A stretch of 64,000 nucleotides of DNA. It comes from Arenicola marina. Its lineage: Eukaryota > Annelida > Polychaeta > Arenicolidae. The notes under the pieces are model-generated. The model was not told the origin of the DNA, did no database searches, and worked only from the letters and a program-made list of their open reading frames with translations. The translations under genes were made by a program, and so were the position numbers. The number at the start of each line of letters is the position of its first letter. Position 1 is the first letter of the stretch. Shown here piece after piece: positions 42,101 to 54,100 of the stretch. The stretch is taken from assembly GCA_964019135.1 (NCBI GenBank), contig OZ025263.1, positions 23,559,639 to 23,623,638 of the forward strand. The letters run 5' to 3'.

Positions 42101-45100
42101 GGTGGACTCGGTGGTCCCTGTGGTTGTCTCGGTGGATAAAGTGGTTCCTGATGTTGTCACACCCGTGGTCTCTCTCACCGTTGACTCGGTGGTGGGCGCT
42201 ATGGTTGTTTCGGTGGACAAAGTGGTCCCTGATGTGGCCACACCTGTGGTCTCCGTCACCGTGGACTCGGTGATCCCTGTGGTTGTCTCGGTGGACAAAG
42301 TGGTCCCTGATGTCGTCACCCCAGTGGTCTCTGTCACCGTGGACTCGGTGGTCCCTGTGGTTGTCTCGGTGGATAAAGTGGTTCCTGATGTTGTCACACC
42401 TGTGGTCTCTGTCAACGCTGACTCGGTGGTCCCTGTGGTTGTCTCGGTAGATAATGTGGTCCCTGATGTGGTCACACCTGTGGTCTCCGTCACCGTGGAC
42501 TCGGTGGTCCCTGTGGTTGTCTCAGGGGATAAAGTGGTCCCTGATGTGGTCAGATCTGTGGTCTCCGTCACGGTGGACTCGGTGATCCCTGTGGTTGTCT
42601 CGGTGGATAAAGTGGTTCCTGATGTTGTCACACCTGTGGTCTCCCTCACCGTTGACTCGGTGGTGGGCGCTATGGTTGTTTCGGTGGACAAAGTGGTCCC
42701 TGATGTGGCCACACCTGTGGTCTCTGTCACCGTGGACTCGGTGATCCCTGTGGTTGTCTCGGTGGACAAAGTGGTCCCTGATGTGGTCACACCTGTGGTC
42801 TTCGTCACCGTGGACTCGGTGGTCCCTGTGGTTGCCTCAGGGGATAAAGTGGTCCCTGATGTGGTCACATCTGTGGTCTCCATCACCGTGGACTCGGTGG
42901 TCCCTGTGGTTGTCTCGGAGGATAAAGCGGTCCCTGATGTGGTCACATCTGTGGTCTCCGTCACCTTGGACTCGGTGGTCCCTGTGGTTGTCTCGGAGGA
43001 TAAAGTGGTCCCTGATGTGGTCACATCTGTGGTCTCTGTCACAGTGGACTCGGTGGTCCCTGTGGTTGTCTCCGTGGATAAAGTGGTCCCTGATGTGGAG
43101 GCGGGTAAGCTTGTGGTTTCACTCAATTCTAACCCCGCTGCAAAGTCATTAGTTTACATTTAGTTTACCCATAATGATAAATTAGAAGCCTATATTAGTC
43201 TTGCCTTATGTATATATTCCGCGCACAATGAAACTGAAATACACATTCTGTAGCAATAGGTTGCAATATCAGCCCTATCTGGTCACTTTAAACTTGATAT
43301 ATGTAAACGTAATTACGTCTTCAATACTGATGTGCGAAACTTTAAACCTATTTTTCATCAAAGCAATATACAATGAAATATATTCACTGCAGATTTGAAA
43401 AATGCAAGACAGACATAAAGACTTTTCGAAATTTAGACGCGTTTCATCAGATGGACAGTGCGGGTAGTGATTTTATTAGCTTCAGTAGCCAATAAGAGAG
43501 ACGCAGGGAACGAGACGACCGTCAGACACTTACTAGGTGACGTGGTTGCCGTGGTTACAGCTGGGGTGAGGGTTGATGTCGGCCCAGTAACCGTGGTAAA
43601 AATATCCGTGCTCAAGGTCGACGTGGGTGCAATCGATGGTGACCTTACGTCAGTTGGAAGAGAGGTAGACTCAGATAAAGTGGTCCCTGATGTGGTCACA
43701 CCCGTGGTCTCCGTCACCGTGGACTCGGTGGTCCCTGTGGTTGTCTCGGTAGATAATGTGGTCCCTGATGTGGTCACACCTGTGGTCTCCGTCACCGTGG
43801 ACTCGGTGATCCCTGTGGTTGTCTCGGTGGATAAAGTGGTCCCTGATGTGGTCACACCTGTGGTCTCCGTCACCGTGGACTCGGTGGTCCCTGTGGTTGT
43901 CTCAGGGGATAAAGTGGTCCCTGATGTGGTCAGATCTGTGGTCTCCGTCACGGTGGACTCGGTGGTTCCTGTGGTTGTCTCGGTGGATAAAGTGGTTCCT
44001 GATGTGGTCACATCTGTGGTCCCCGTCACCGTGGACTCGGTGGTCCCTGTGGTTGTCTCGGTGGGTAAAGTGGTCCCTGATGTAGTCACATCTGTGGTCT
44101 CAGTCACGGTGGACTCGGTGGTCCCTGTGGTTGTCTCGGTGGATAAAGTGGTTCCTGATGTTGTCACACCCGTGGTCTCCGTCACCGTGGACTCGGTGGT
44201 CCCTGTGGTTGTCTCTGGGGATAAAGTGGTCCCTGATGTGGTCAGATCTGTGGTCTCCGTCACGGTGGACTCGGTGGTTCCTGTGGTTGTCTCGGTGGAT
44301 AACGTGGTTCCTGATGTGGTCACATCTGTGGTCTCTGTCACCGTGGACTCGGTGGTCCCTGTGGTTGTCTCGGAGGATAAAGTGGTCCCTGATGTGGTCA
44401 CATCTGTGGTCTCCGTCACCGTGGACTCGGCGGTCCCTGTGGTTGTCTCGGAGGATAAAGTGGTCCCTGATGTGGTCACACCTGTGGTATCCGTCAAAGT
44501 AGACTCGGTGGTCCCCGTGGTTGTCTCGGTGGATAATGTGGTCCCTGATGTGGTCACACCTGTGGTATCCGTCACAGTGGACTCGGCGGTCCCCGTGGTT
44601 GTCTCCCTGGATAAAGTTGTCCCTGATGTGGACAGATCTGTGGTTTCCGTCACGGTGGACTCGGTAGTCCCTGCGGTTGTCTCGGTGGATAAAGTGGTCC
44701 CTGATGTCGTCACACCTGTGATCTCCGTCACCGTGGACTCGGTGGTCCCTGTGGTTGTCTCGGTGGATAAAGTGGTCCCTGATGTCGTCACCCCAGTGGT
44801 CTCTGTCACCGTGGACTCGGTGGTCCCTGTGGTTGTCTCGGTGGATGAAGTGGTTCCTGATGTTGTCACACCTGTGGTCTCTGTCAACGCTGACTCGGTG
44901 GTCCCTGTGGTTGTCTCGGTAGATAATGTGGTCCCTGATGTGGTCACACCTGTGGTCTCCGTCACCGTGGACTCGGTGGTCCCTGTGGTTGTCTCAGGGG
45001 ATAAAGTGGTCCCTGATGTGGTCAGATCTGTGGTCTCCGTCACGGTGGACTCGGTGGTCCCTGTGGTTGTCTCGGTGGATAAAGTGGTTCCTGATGTTGT

Positions 45101-48100
45101 CACACCCGTGGTCTCTCTCACCGTTGACTCGGTGGTGGGCGCTATGGTTGTTTAGGTGGACAAAGTGGTCCCTGATGTGGCCACACCTGTGGTCTCCGTC
45201 ACCGTGGACTCGGTGATCACTGTGGTTGTCTCGGTGGACAAAGTGGTTCCTGATGTTGTCACACCTGTGGTCTCCGTCACCGTGGACTCGGTGATCACTG
45301 TGGTTGTCTCGGTGGATAAAGTGGTTCCTGATGTTGTCACACCTGTGGTCTCTGTCAACGCTGACTCGGTGGTCCCTGTGGTTGTCTCGGTAGATAATGT
45401 GGTCCCTGATGTGGTCACACCTGTGGTCTCCGTCACCGTGGACTCGGTGGTCCCTGTGGTTGTCTCAGGGGATAAAGTGGTCCCTGATGTGGTCAGATCT
45501 GTGGTCTCCGTCACGGTGGACTCGGTGATCCCTGTGGTTGTCTCGGTGGATAAAGTGGTTCCTGATGTTGTCACACCTGTGGTCTCCCTCACCGTTGACT
45601 CGGTGGTGGGCGCTATGGTTGTTTCGGTGGACAAAGTGGTCCCTGATGTGGCCACACCTGTGGTCTCTGTCACCGTGGACTCGGTGATCCCTGTGGTTGT
45701 CTCGGTGGACAAAGTGGTCCCTGATGTGGTCACACCTGTGGTCTTCGTCACCGTGGACTCGGTGGTCCCTGTGGTTGCCTCAGGGGATAAAGTGGTCCCT
45801 GATGTGGTCACATCTGTGGTCTCCATCACCGTGGACTCGGTGGTCCCTGTGGTTGTCTCGGAGGATAAAGCGGTCCCTGATGTGGTCACATCTGTGGTCT
45901 CCGTCACCTTGGACTCGGTGGTCCCTGTGGTTGTCTCGGAGGATAAAGTGGTCCCTGATGTGGTCACATCTGTGGTCTCTGTCACAGTGGACTCGGTGGT
46001 CCCTGTGGTTGTCTCCGTGGATAAAGTGGTCCCTGATGTGGAGGCGGGTAAGCTTGTGGTTTCACTCAATTCTAACCCCGCTGCAAAGTCATTAGTTTAC
46101 ATTTAGTTTACCCATAATGATAAATTAGAAGCCTATATTAGTCTTGCCTTATGTATATATTCCGCGCACAATGAAACTGAAATACACATTCTGTAGCAAT
46201 AGGTTGCAATATCAGCCCTATCTGGTCACTTTAAACTTGATATATGTAAACGTAATTACGTCTTCAATACTGATGTGCGAAACTTTAAACCTATTTTTCA
46301 TCAAAGCAATATACAATGAAATATATTCACTGCAGATTTGAAAAATGCAAGACAGACATAAAGACTTTTCGAAATTTAGACGCGTTTCATCAGATGGACA
46401 GTGCGGGTAGTGATTTTATTAGCTTCAGTAGCCAATAAGAGAGACGCAGGGAACGAGACGACCGTCAGACACTTACTAGGTGACGTGGTTGCCGTGGTTA
46501 CAGCTGGGGTGAGGGTTGATGTCGGCCCAGTAACCGTGGTAAAAATATCCGTGCTCAAGGTCGACGTGGGTGCAATCGATGGTGACCTTACGTCAGTTGG
46601 AAGAGAGGTAGACTCAGATAAAGTGGTCCCTGATGTGGTCACACCCGTGGTCTCCGTCACCGTGGACTCGGTGGTCCCTGTGGTTGTCTCGGTAGATAAT
46701 GTGGTCCCTGATGTGGTCACACCTGTGGTCTCCGTCACCGTGGACTCGGTGATCCCTGTGGTTGTCTCGGTGGATAAAGTGGTCCCTGATGTGGTCACAC
46801 CTGTGGTCTCCGTCACCGTGGACTCGGTGGTCCCTGTGGTTGTCTCAGGGGATAAAGTGGTCCCTGAAGTGGTCAGATCTGTGGTCTCCGTCACGGTGGA
46901 CTCGGTGGTTCCTGTGGTTGTCTCGGTGGATAAAGTGGTTCCTGATGTGGTCACATCTGTGGTCCCCGTCACCGTGGACTCGGTGGTCCCTGTGGTTGTC
47001 TCGGTGGGTAAAGTGGTCCCTGATGTAGTCACATCTGTGGTCTCAGTCACGGTGGACTCGGTGGTCCCTGTGGTTGTCTCGGTGGATAAAGTGGTTCCTG
47101 ATGTTGTCACACCCGTGGTCTCCGTCACCGTGGACTCGGTGGTCCCTGTGGTTGTCTCTGGGGATAAAGTGGTCCCTGATGTGGTCAGATCTGTGGTCTC
47201 CGTCACGGTGGACTCGGTGGTTCCTGTGGTTGTCTCGGTGGATAACGTGGTTCCTGATGTGGTCACATCTGTGGTCTCTGTCACCGTGGACTCGGTGGTC
47301 CCTGTGGTTGTCTCGGAGGATAAAGTGGTCCCTGATGTGGTCACATCTGTGGTCTCCGTCACCGTGGACTCGGCGGTCCCTGTGGTTGTCTCGGAGGATA
47401 AAGTGGTCCCTGATGTGGTCACACCTGTGGTATCCGTCAAAGTAGACTCGGTGGTCCCCGTGGTTGTCTCGGTGGATAATGTGGTCCCTGATGTGGTCAC
47501 ACCTGTGGTATCCGTCACAGTGGACTCGGCGGTCCCCGTGGTTGTCTCCCTGGATAAAGTTGTCCCTGATGTGGACAGATCTGTGGTTTCCGTCACGGTG
47601 GACTCGGTAGTCCCTGCGGTTGTCTCGGTGGATAAAGTGGTCCCTGATGTCGTCACACCTGTGATCTCCGTCACCGTGGACTCGGTGGTCCCTGTGGTTG
47701 TCTCGGTGGATAAAGTGGTCCCTGATGTCGTCACCCCAGTGGTCTCTGTCACCGTGGACTCGGTGGTCCCTGTGGTTGTCTCGGTGGATGAAGTGGTTCC
47801 TGATGTTGTCACACCTGTGGTCTCTGTCAACGCTGACTCGGTGGTCCCTGTGGTTGTCTCGGTAGATAATGTGGTCCCTGATGTGGTCACACCTGTGGTC
47901 TCCGTCACCGTGGACTCGGTGGTCCCTGTGGTTGTCTCAGGGGATAAAGTGGTCCCTGATGTGGTCAGATCTGTGGTCTCCGTCACGGTGGACTCGGTGG
48001 TCCCTGTGGTTGTCTCGGTGGATAAAGTGGTTCCTGATGTTGTCACACCCGTGGTCTCTCTCACCGTTGACTCGGTGGTGGGCGCTATGGTTGTTTAGGT

Positions 48101-51100
48101 GGACAAAGTGGTCCCTGATGTGGCCACACCTGTGGTCTCCGTCACCGTGGACTCGGTGATCACTGTGGTTGTCTCGGTGGACAAAGTGGTCCCTGATGTC
48201 GTCACCCCAGTGGTCTCTGTCACCGTGGACTCGGTGGTCCCTGTGGTTGTCTCGGTGGATAAAGTGGTTCCTGATGTTGTCACACCTGTGGTCTCTGTCA
48301 ACGCTGACTCGGTGGTCCCTGTGGTTGTCTCGGTAGATAATGTGGTCCCTGATGTGGTCACACCTGTAGTCTCCGTCACCGTGGACTCGGTGGTCCCTGT
48401 GGTTGTCTCAGGGGATAAAGTGGTCCCTGATGTGGTCAGATCTGTGGTCTCCGTCACGGTGGACTCGGTGATCCCTGTGGTTGTCTCGGTGGATAAAGTG
48501 GTTCCTGATGTTGTCACACCTGTGGTCTCCCTCACCGTTGACTCGGTGGTGGGCGCTATGGTTGTTTCGGTGGACAAAGTGGTCCCTGATGTGGCCACAC
48601 CTGTGGTCTCTGTCACCGTGGACTCGGTGATCCCTGTGGTTGTCTCGGTGGACAAAGTGGTCCCTGATGTGGTCACACCTGTGGTCTTCGTCACCGTGGA
48701 CTCGGTGGTCCCTGTGGTTGCCTCAGGGGATAAAGTGGTCCCTGATGTGGTCACATCTGTGGTCTCCATCACCGTGGACTCGGTGGTCCCTGTGGTTGTC
48801 TCGGAGGATAAAGCGGTCCCTGATGTGGTCACATCTGTGGTCTCCGTCACCTTGGACTCGGTGGTCCCTGTGGTTGTCTCGGAGGATAAAGTGGTCCCTG
48901 ATGTGGTCACATCTGTGGTCTCTGTCACAGTGGACTCGGTAGTCCCTGTGGTTGTCTCGGTTGATAAAGTGGTCCCTGATGTGGAGGCGGGTGAGCTTGT
49001 GGTTTCACTCAATTCTAACCCCGCTGCAAAGTCATTAGTTTACATTTAGTTTACCCATAATGATAAATTAGAAGCCTATATTAGTCTTGCCTTATGTATA
49101 TATTCCGCGCACAATGAAACTGAAATACACATTCTGTAGCAATAGGTTGCAATATCAGCCCTATCTGGTCACTTTAAACTTGATATATGTAAACGTAATT
49201 ACGTCTGCAATACTGATGTGCGAAACTTTAAACCTATTTTTCATCAAAGCAATATACAATGAAATATATTCACTGCAGATTTGAAAAATGCAAGACAGAC
49301 ATAAAGACTTTTCGAAATGTAGACGCGTTTCATCAGATGGACAGTGCGGGGAGTGATTTTAGTAGCTTCAGTAGCCAATAAGAGAGACGCAGGGAACGAG
49401 ACGACCGTCAGACACTTACTAGGTGACGTGGTTGCCGTGGTTACAGCTGGGGTGAGGGTTGATGTCGGCCCAGTAACCGTGGTAAAAATATCCGTGCTCA
49501 AGGTCGACGTGGGTGCAATCGATGGTGACGTTACGTCAGTTGGAAGAGAGGTAGACTCAGATAAAGTGGTCCCTGATGTGGTCACACCCGTGGTCTCCGT
49601 CACCGTGGACTCGGTGGTCCCTGTGGTTGTCTCGGTAGATAATGTGGTCCCTGATGTGGTCAGATCTGTGGTCTCCGTCACGGTGGACTCGGTGGTTCCT
49701 GTGGTTGTCTCGGTGGATAAAGTGGTCCCTGATGTGGTCACACCTGTGGTCTCCGTCACCGTGGACTCGGTGGTGGGCGCTATGGTTGTTTCGGTGGACA
49801 AAGTGGTCCCTGATGTTGTCACACCTGTGGTCTCCCTCACCGTTGACTCGGTGGTGGGCGCTATGGTTGTTTCGGTGGACAAAGTGGTCCCTGATGTGGT
49901 CACATCTGTGGTCTCTGTCACCGTGGACTCGGTGCTCCCTGTTGTTGTCTCGGTGGATAAAGTGATCCCTGATGTGGTCACACCTATGGTCTCCGACACC
50001 GTGGACTCTGTGGTCCCTGTGGTTGTCTCGGAGGATAAAGTGGTCCCTGATGTGGTCACATCTGTGGTCTTCGTCACCGCTAACTCGGTGGTCCCTGTGG
50101 TTGTCTCTGTAGATAATGTGGTCCCTGATGTGGTCACACCTGTGGTCTCCGTCACCGTGGACTCGGTGGTCCCTGTGGTTGTCTCCGTGGATAAAGTTGT
50201 CCCTGATGTAGACAGATCTGTGGTTTCCGTCACCGTGGACTCGGTGGTCCCTGTGGTTGTCTCGGTGGATAAAGTGGTCCCTGATGTGGTCACCCTAGTG
50301 GTCTCTGTCGCCGTGGACTCGGTGGTCCCTGTGGTTGTCTCGGTGGATAAAGTGGTTCCTGATGTTGTCACACCTGTGGTCTCCGTCAACGCTGACTCGG
50401 TGATCCCTGTGGTTGTCTCGGTGGATAAAGTGGTTCCTGATGTTGTCACACCTGTGGTCTCCGTCACCGTGGACTCGGTGGTCCCTGTGGTTGTCACGGT
50501 AGATAATGTGGTCCCTGTGGTTGTCACGGTAGATAATGTGGTCCCTGATGTGGTCACACCTGTGGTCTCCGTCACCGTGGACTCGGTGGTCCCTGTGGTT
50601 GTCTCGGTGGATAAAGTGGTCCCTGATGTGGTCACATCTGTGGTCTCCGTCACCGTGGACTCGGTGGTCCCTGTGGTTGTCTCGGAGGATAAAGTGGTCC
50701 CTGATGTGGTCACATCTGTGGTCTCCGTCACCTTGGACTCGGTGGTCCCTGTGGTTGTCTCGGTGGATAAAGTGGTCCCTGATGTGGTCACATCTGTGGT
50801 CTCCGTCACCGTGGACTCGGTGTTCCCTGTGGTTGTCTCGGTGGATAAAGTGGTCCCTGATGTGGTCACATCTGTGGTCTCCGTCACCGTGGACTCGGTG
50901 TTCCCTGTGGTTGTCTCGGTGGATAAAGTGGTCCCTGATGTGGTCACACCTGTGGTGATAGATGCGGTTTTGTGGTTTCACATTAACTTGCGCTAGCTGT
51001 ACCAATGCTGCGCTCTGTTAACTCTAGTGTAATAAGTACAGTACATCATGTTAATGCGTCTAGTATTAGTTGTCCCATTAATAAATAATCCTCTAATTTG

Positions 51101-54100
51101 GACACTGAAATAAAAAAAAAATCTGTTCTATTGGATTCGACAAGTGATCATGGGAATTGAGCTATGTGTTAAGTCGCATAATTTAGTCGGTAAGTTCGTT
51201 GGCTTATCTTATCGTCATGTTATTGTTCTAATTTAATTATCTTTCAGACGTGAAAATACAATATAGTGTCAGCGCTAAGTAAATAAATAAAATATAAAGT
51301 ATGTATAGGACACACAATATGTGGTATAACATCCCGCATTAAGCGTTGGGACCGTACCCGGGAGCTTTAGTGCTAAAGGCCCAATTACGGCGTTGGGACC
51401 GTACCCGGGAGCTTTAGTGCTAAGGGCCCAATTACGGCTCCTCTCGCGCTGTGGTTTCCACTAACTTCTAGCACCTATTGCATGTATCAGTAATGAAGGG
51501 GATGACAAGTTTTTCACTGCAATTACTCTGTCGAAGTCTCAGAACATCTAATGTGGCATATTTAGTGACGCATCTCCGCAATATTCTACAGACTAACGTA
51601 TGAATGTCAGGCTTCTAAGTTTCTGCACGCCATCAAGTGTGTGCCTCACTATCAGGCCTTGATATGTGTGTACCGAGCCACACGAATGGCGACAGTGTCT
51701 GTTTCTGTGCAGGCTCAAGACTCAATTCCCTCGTTACATACATTGGAGTCAATGGCGGTTTACATGGCACGTATGCTTGTATGTTCCATTCATAGAAGTC
51801 AGACGATGATTATCAAACCAACTAACAGAAATCAGTGGTTTAATTGCGGCGAAACAAAACATACATACGTCACTGAGTGTTGTCAGTAATAACATTACGG
51901 ATGTTGGCCCGTGAAAGATTGGTGGGCGTCATACAATTGTGCATATGTTAATATACAAACATAGAAGAAAGAATCAATGCAATCGCTATAGTCCGAGCCA
52001 AGAAGGTGTAAGCCCAGACCGAAATAGTACATACAAATCATTATGCATAATACAACTTTGAAAGCGGAAGCAATATGACATAAAGTTAAATGTGAACAAC
52101 ATCTGTCATCGTATGACAGAATAATGCATTAAAGGTGGCGCCTTCATGTCCACATCGCTGTGATGTATCTTTGACTAGTCTAAGACACTTACCGGTAGTG
52201 GTTTCACCAACGGTTGTTGTGGGTTTATCTGAAGGATCGGTAAAAATTGTTTTTCCAGTCCCTGATGTGGTCACACCAGTGGTCTCCGTCAAAGTGGTTT
52301 CCGTGCTAGCCGGAGTAGTGGTTTCTGTGGTAATTGTGCTTCCAGATGTTGACGGCAAGCTGCTGATGGTACTGGACGTTTCTGTGGTTTGTTTTACACT
52401 CGTTGTTTCTGTTTTAATAAGACATATCACATGCTGGCGACATCAAAATATAAAAGACTGCACATGGTTTCTAAGCGCTTGAATCGGAAGCAAAACCTGC
52501 AATAGGAGTGACTACAGCCTATGAAACAGATGCGGCGTGACACATCTAGGAAAAATCGCAGATCGAAAGAACAAAACCCACCGTAGAAAACGTAAAGAGG
52601 GTGGAGAAAAAAAAAAAACGTATTTAATATCATTCAAACGACCAGATGCACTTACAATTCGATTGCTATACTGAGTCATTTGCAGAATGGTAATTAGGGC
52701 ACAAATTATGTCTTCATTGGATTCACAATAAATGCTCGGCGGCGATGTGCGTATAATATACATATTATCAATAGTGACGTCACAACGAAAAGCACATTAA
52801 GTACTAAACATTGAAGTTCCTGCTTTTACTAAAAAATAGTTGACTGATCATAGTTTGAAGCGAACAGCCTAGAAAACCCGAAAAAAGCCAGAGGAAGTTG
52901 CTCGAGGTTGACCTTGCGATGAAGGCATGTGGAGCGAGGTAGAGATGACTGGGGGAGCAAAGAGAGAGATAGGGCACTGTTCTGCAGTGAGGCTATGCTA
53001 TGTGAGCACCACACCGACAAGTAGCAGCTGACCTGTTTGGGAGACCGTGATTGTGGTTTCCGTTTCCGTGGTGATGGGACTGGTCGTTGACGTGGGCACC
53101 TCTGTTGACGACCAACGTATGTTCCGTCAAACCAACGGTAATGTAACGCTCAGACAACGTGAATACAACGTTGACAACCTAACGCAGGGTATTGGCGGCA
53201 CCAACACATTGTAAAATGTAGGTTAAGGGCAAAACTGAAAAAATAGCTTGAACTCCGACCAAGGTACGGAAATGTATAACATGGGAGGACACCTGGGGAT
53301 GAAGATAAACTGAATATAAGATGAGGAAAAAGAAGGCAGGTGGCTGGTGCCACTGGAGAGCGTGGTCGTCAGTGTTCATGGGAGCTCAAGCTACGCTACA
53401 TGATATTGCTACTTCAAATTAAATGATACATGACAGGCCAATAGTTATTAAAAATAAAAGTGAGTAAATGTGATCTCTTGTTGGTCTATGGTGTCCGTAA
53501 CAACTACTGGCAAAAACCAAATATGCGCAACAGGCCCATAAACATGATGATTTGGGGATTATTATTAATATTCGTATGACGTCATGTACTACTAATAGGG
53601 TTATGAAGTCTCGTTCGCCCAGAATTCCGATTTACTCATTTTGTGGACAAACAAGCACGTGTTTGGAACGAGTTTATAATCACTGCGCACATTGGTATCC
53701 CGACTATCTGTGACGTAGGCGTGACCTGCATGTTACGCAAAGAGAGTGACTGGGAACCAGACTACCTGCGCAAGAGCCAGGTACCGAGGGGTGGGTCCAT
53801 TGCGGAAGGCCTAGCGATACGAATAAGAATATTTAAGAAATATAGCTGCACAAAACGGATAGACGACATAGTTTTCCTTTATTTGCGCCATCACAATGAT
53901 GAATATTCGTTACGACGGGCCAACACGGCTAAGAAACTAACGTTTATTTGTATATCCTACGAAAACGAGGCGTTATGACGTCACACGGATTCTCTCCGGT
54001 GACAACGTTGGCGCAACGCTTCAAACAGAAAACTTACAAATAATGATAAAGCTTGGTCTTTTCGGGATCTAAAAGTGATACGGTATATGAAAACGTCCAA

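Larger units (their letters stand above)
43187..49072. repeat. Two 2,943-bp tandem segmental copies (third, partial copies on both sides)
   Basis: The intron sequence starting TAGTCTTGCCTTATG occurs at about 43197, 46140 and 49083, spaced by 2,943 bp. Each unit is one repeat exon plus a 396-bp intron. The parental sequence to the left (40.6-43.1 kb) is inside the giant exon. Introns 43138-43533, 46081-46476 and 49024-49419 hold nothing else. Confidence 0.93.

Noticed and set aside
38307-43163. + strand open frame of about 1,618 codons rich in Val, Asp, Ser (also 43458-45155, 46401-48098, 49344-50996, 55080-56771, 59258-60262)
   Set aside because: It mirrors the antisense of the Thr-rich exons. 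The 78-bp period keeps any stop-free frame open, it crosses splice sites of the minus-strand exons, and the antisense nonsense codons close it at the same points.
43201-43398. 65-codon + strand open frame repeated at 46144 and 49087
   Set aside because: Lies in the 396-bp intron copied with the 2.94-kb unit; near-identity reflects recent duplication.
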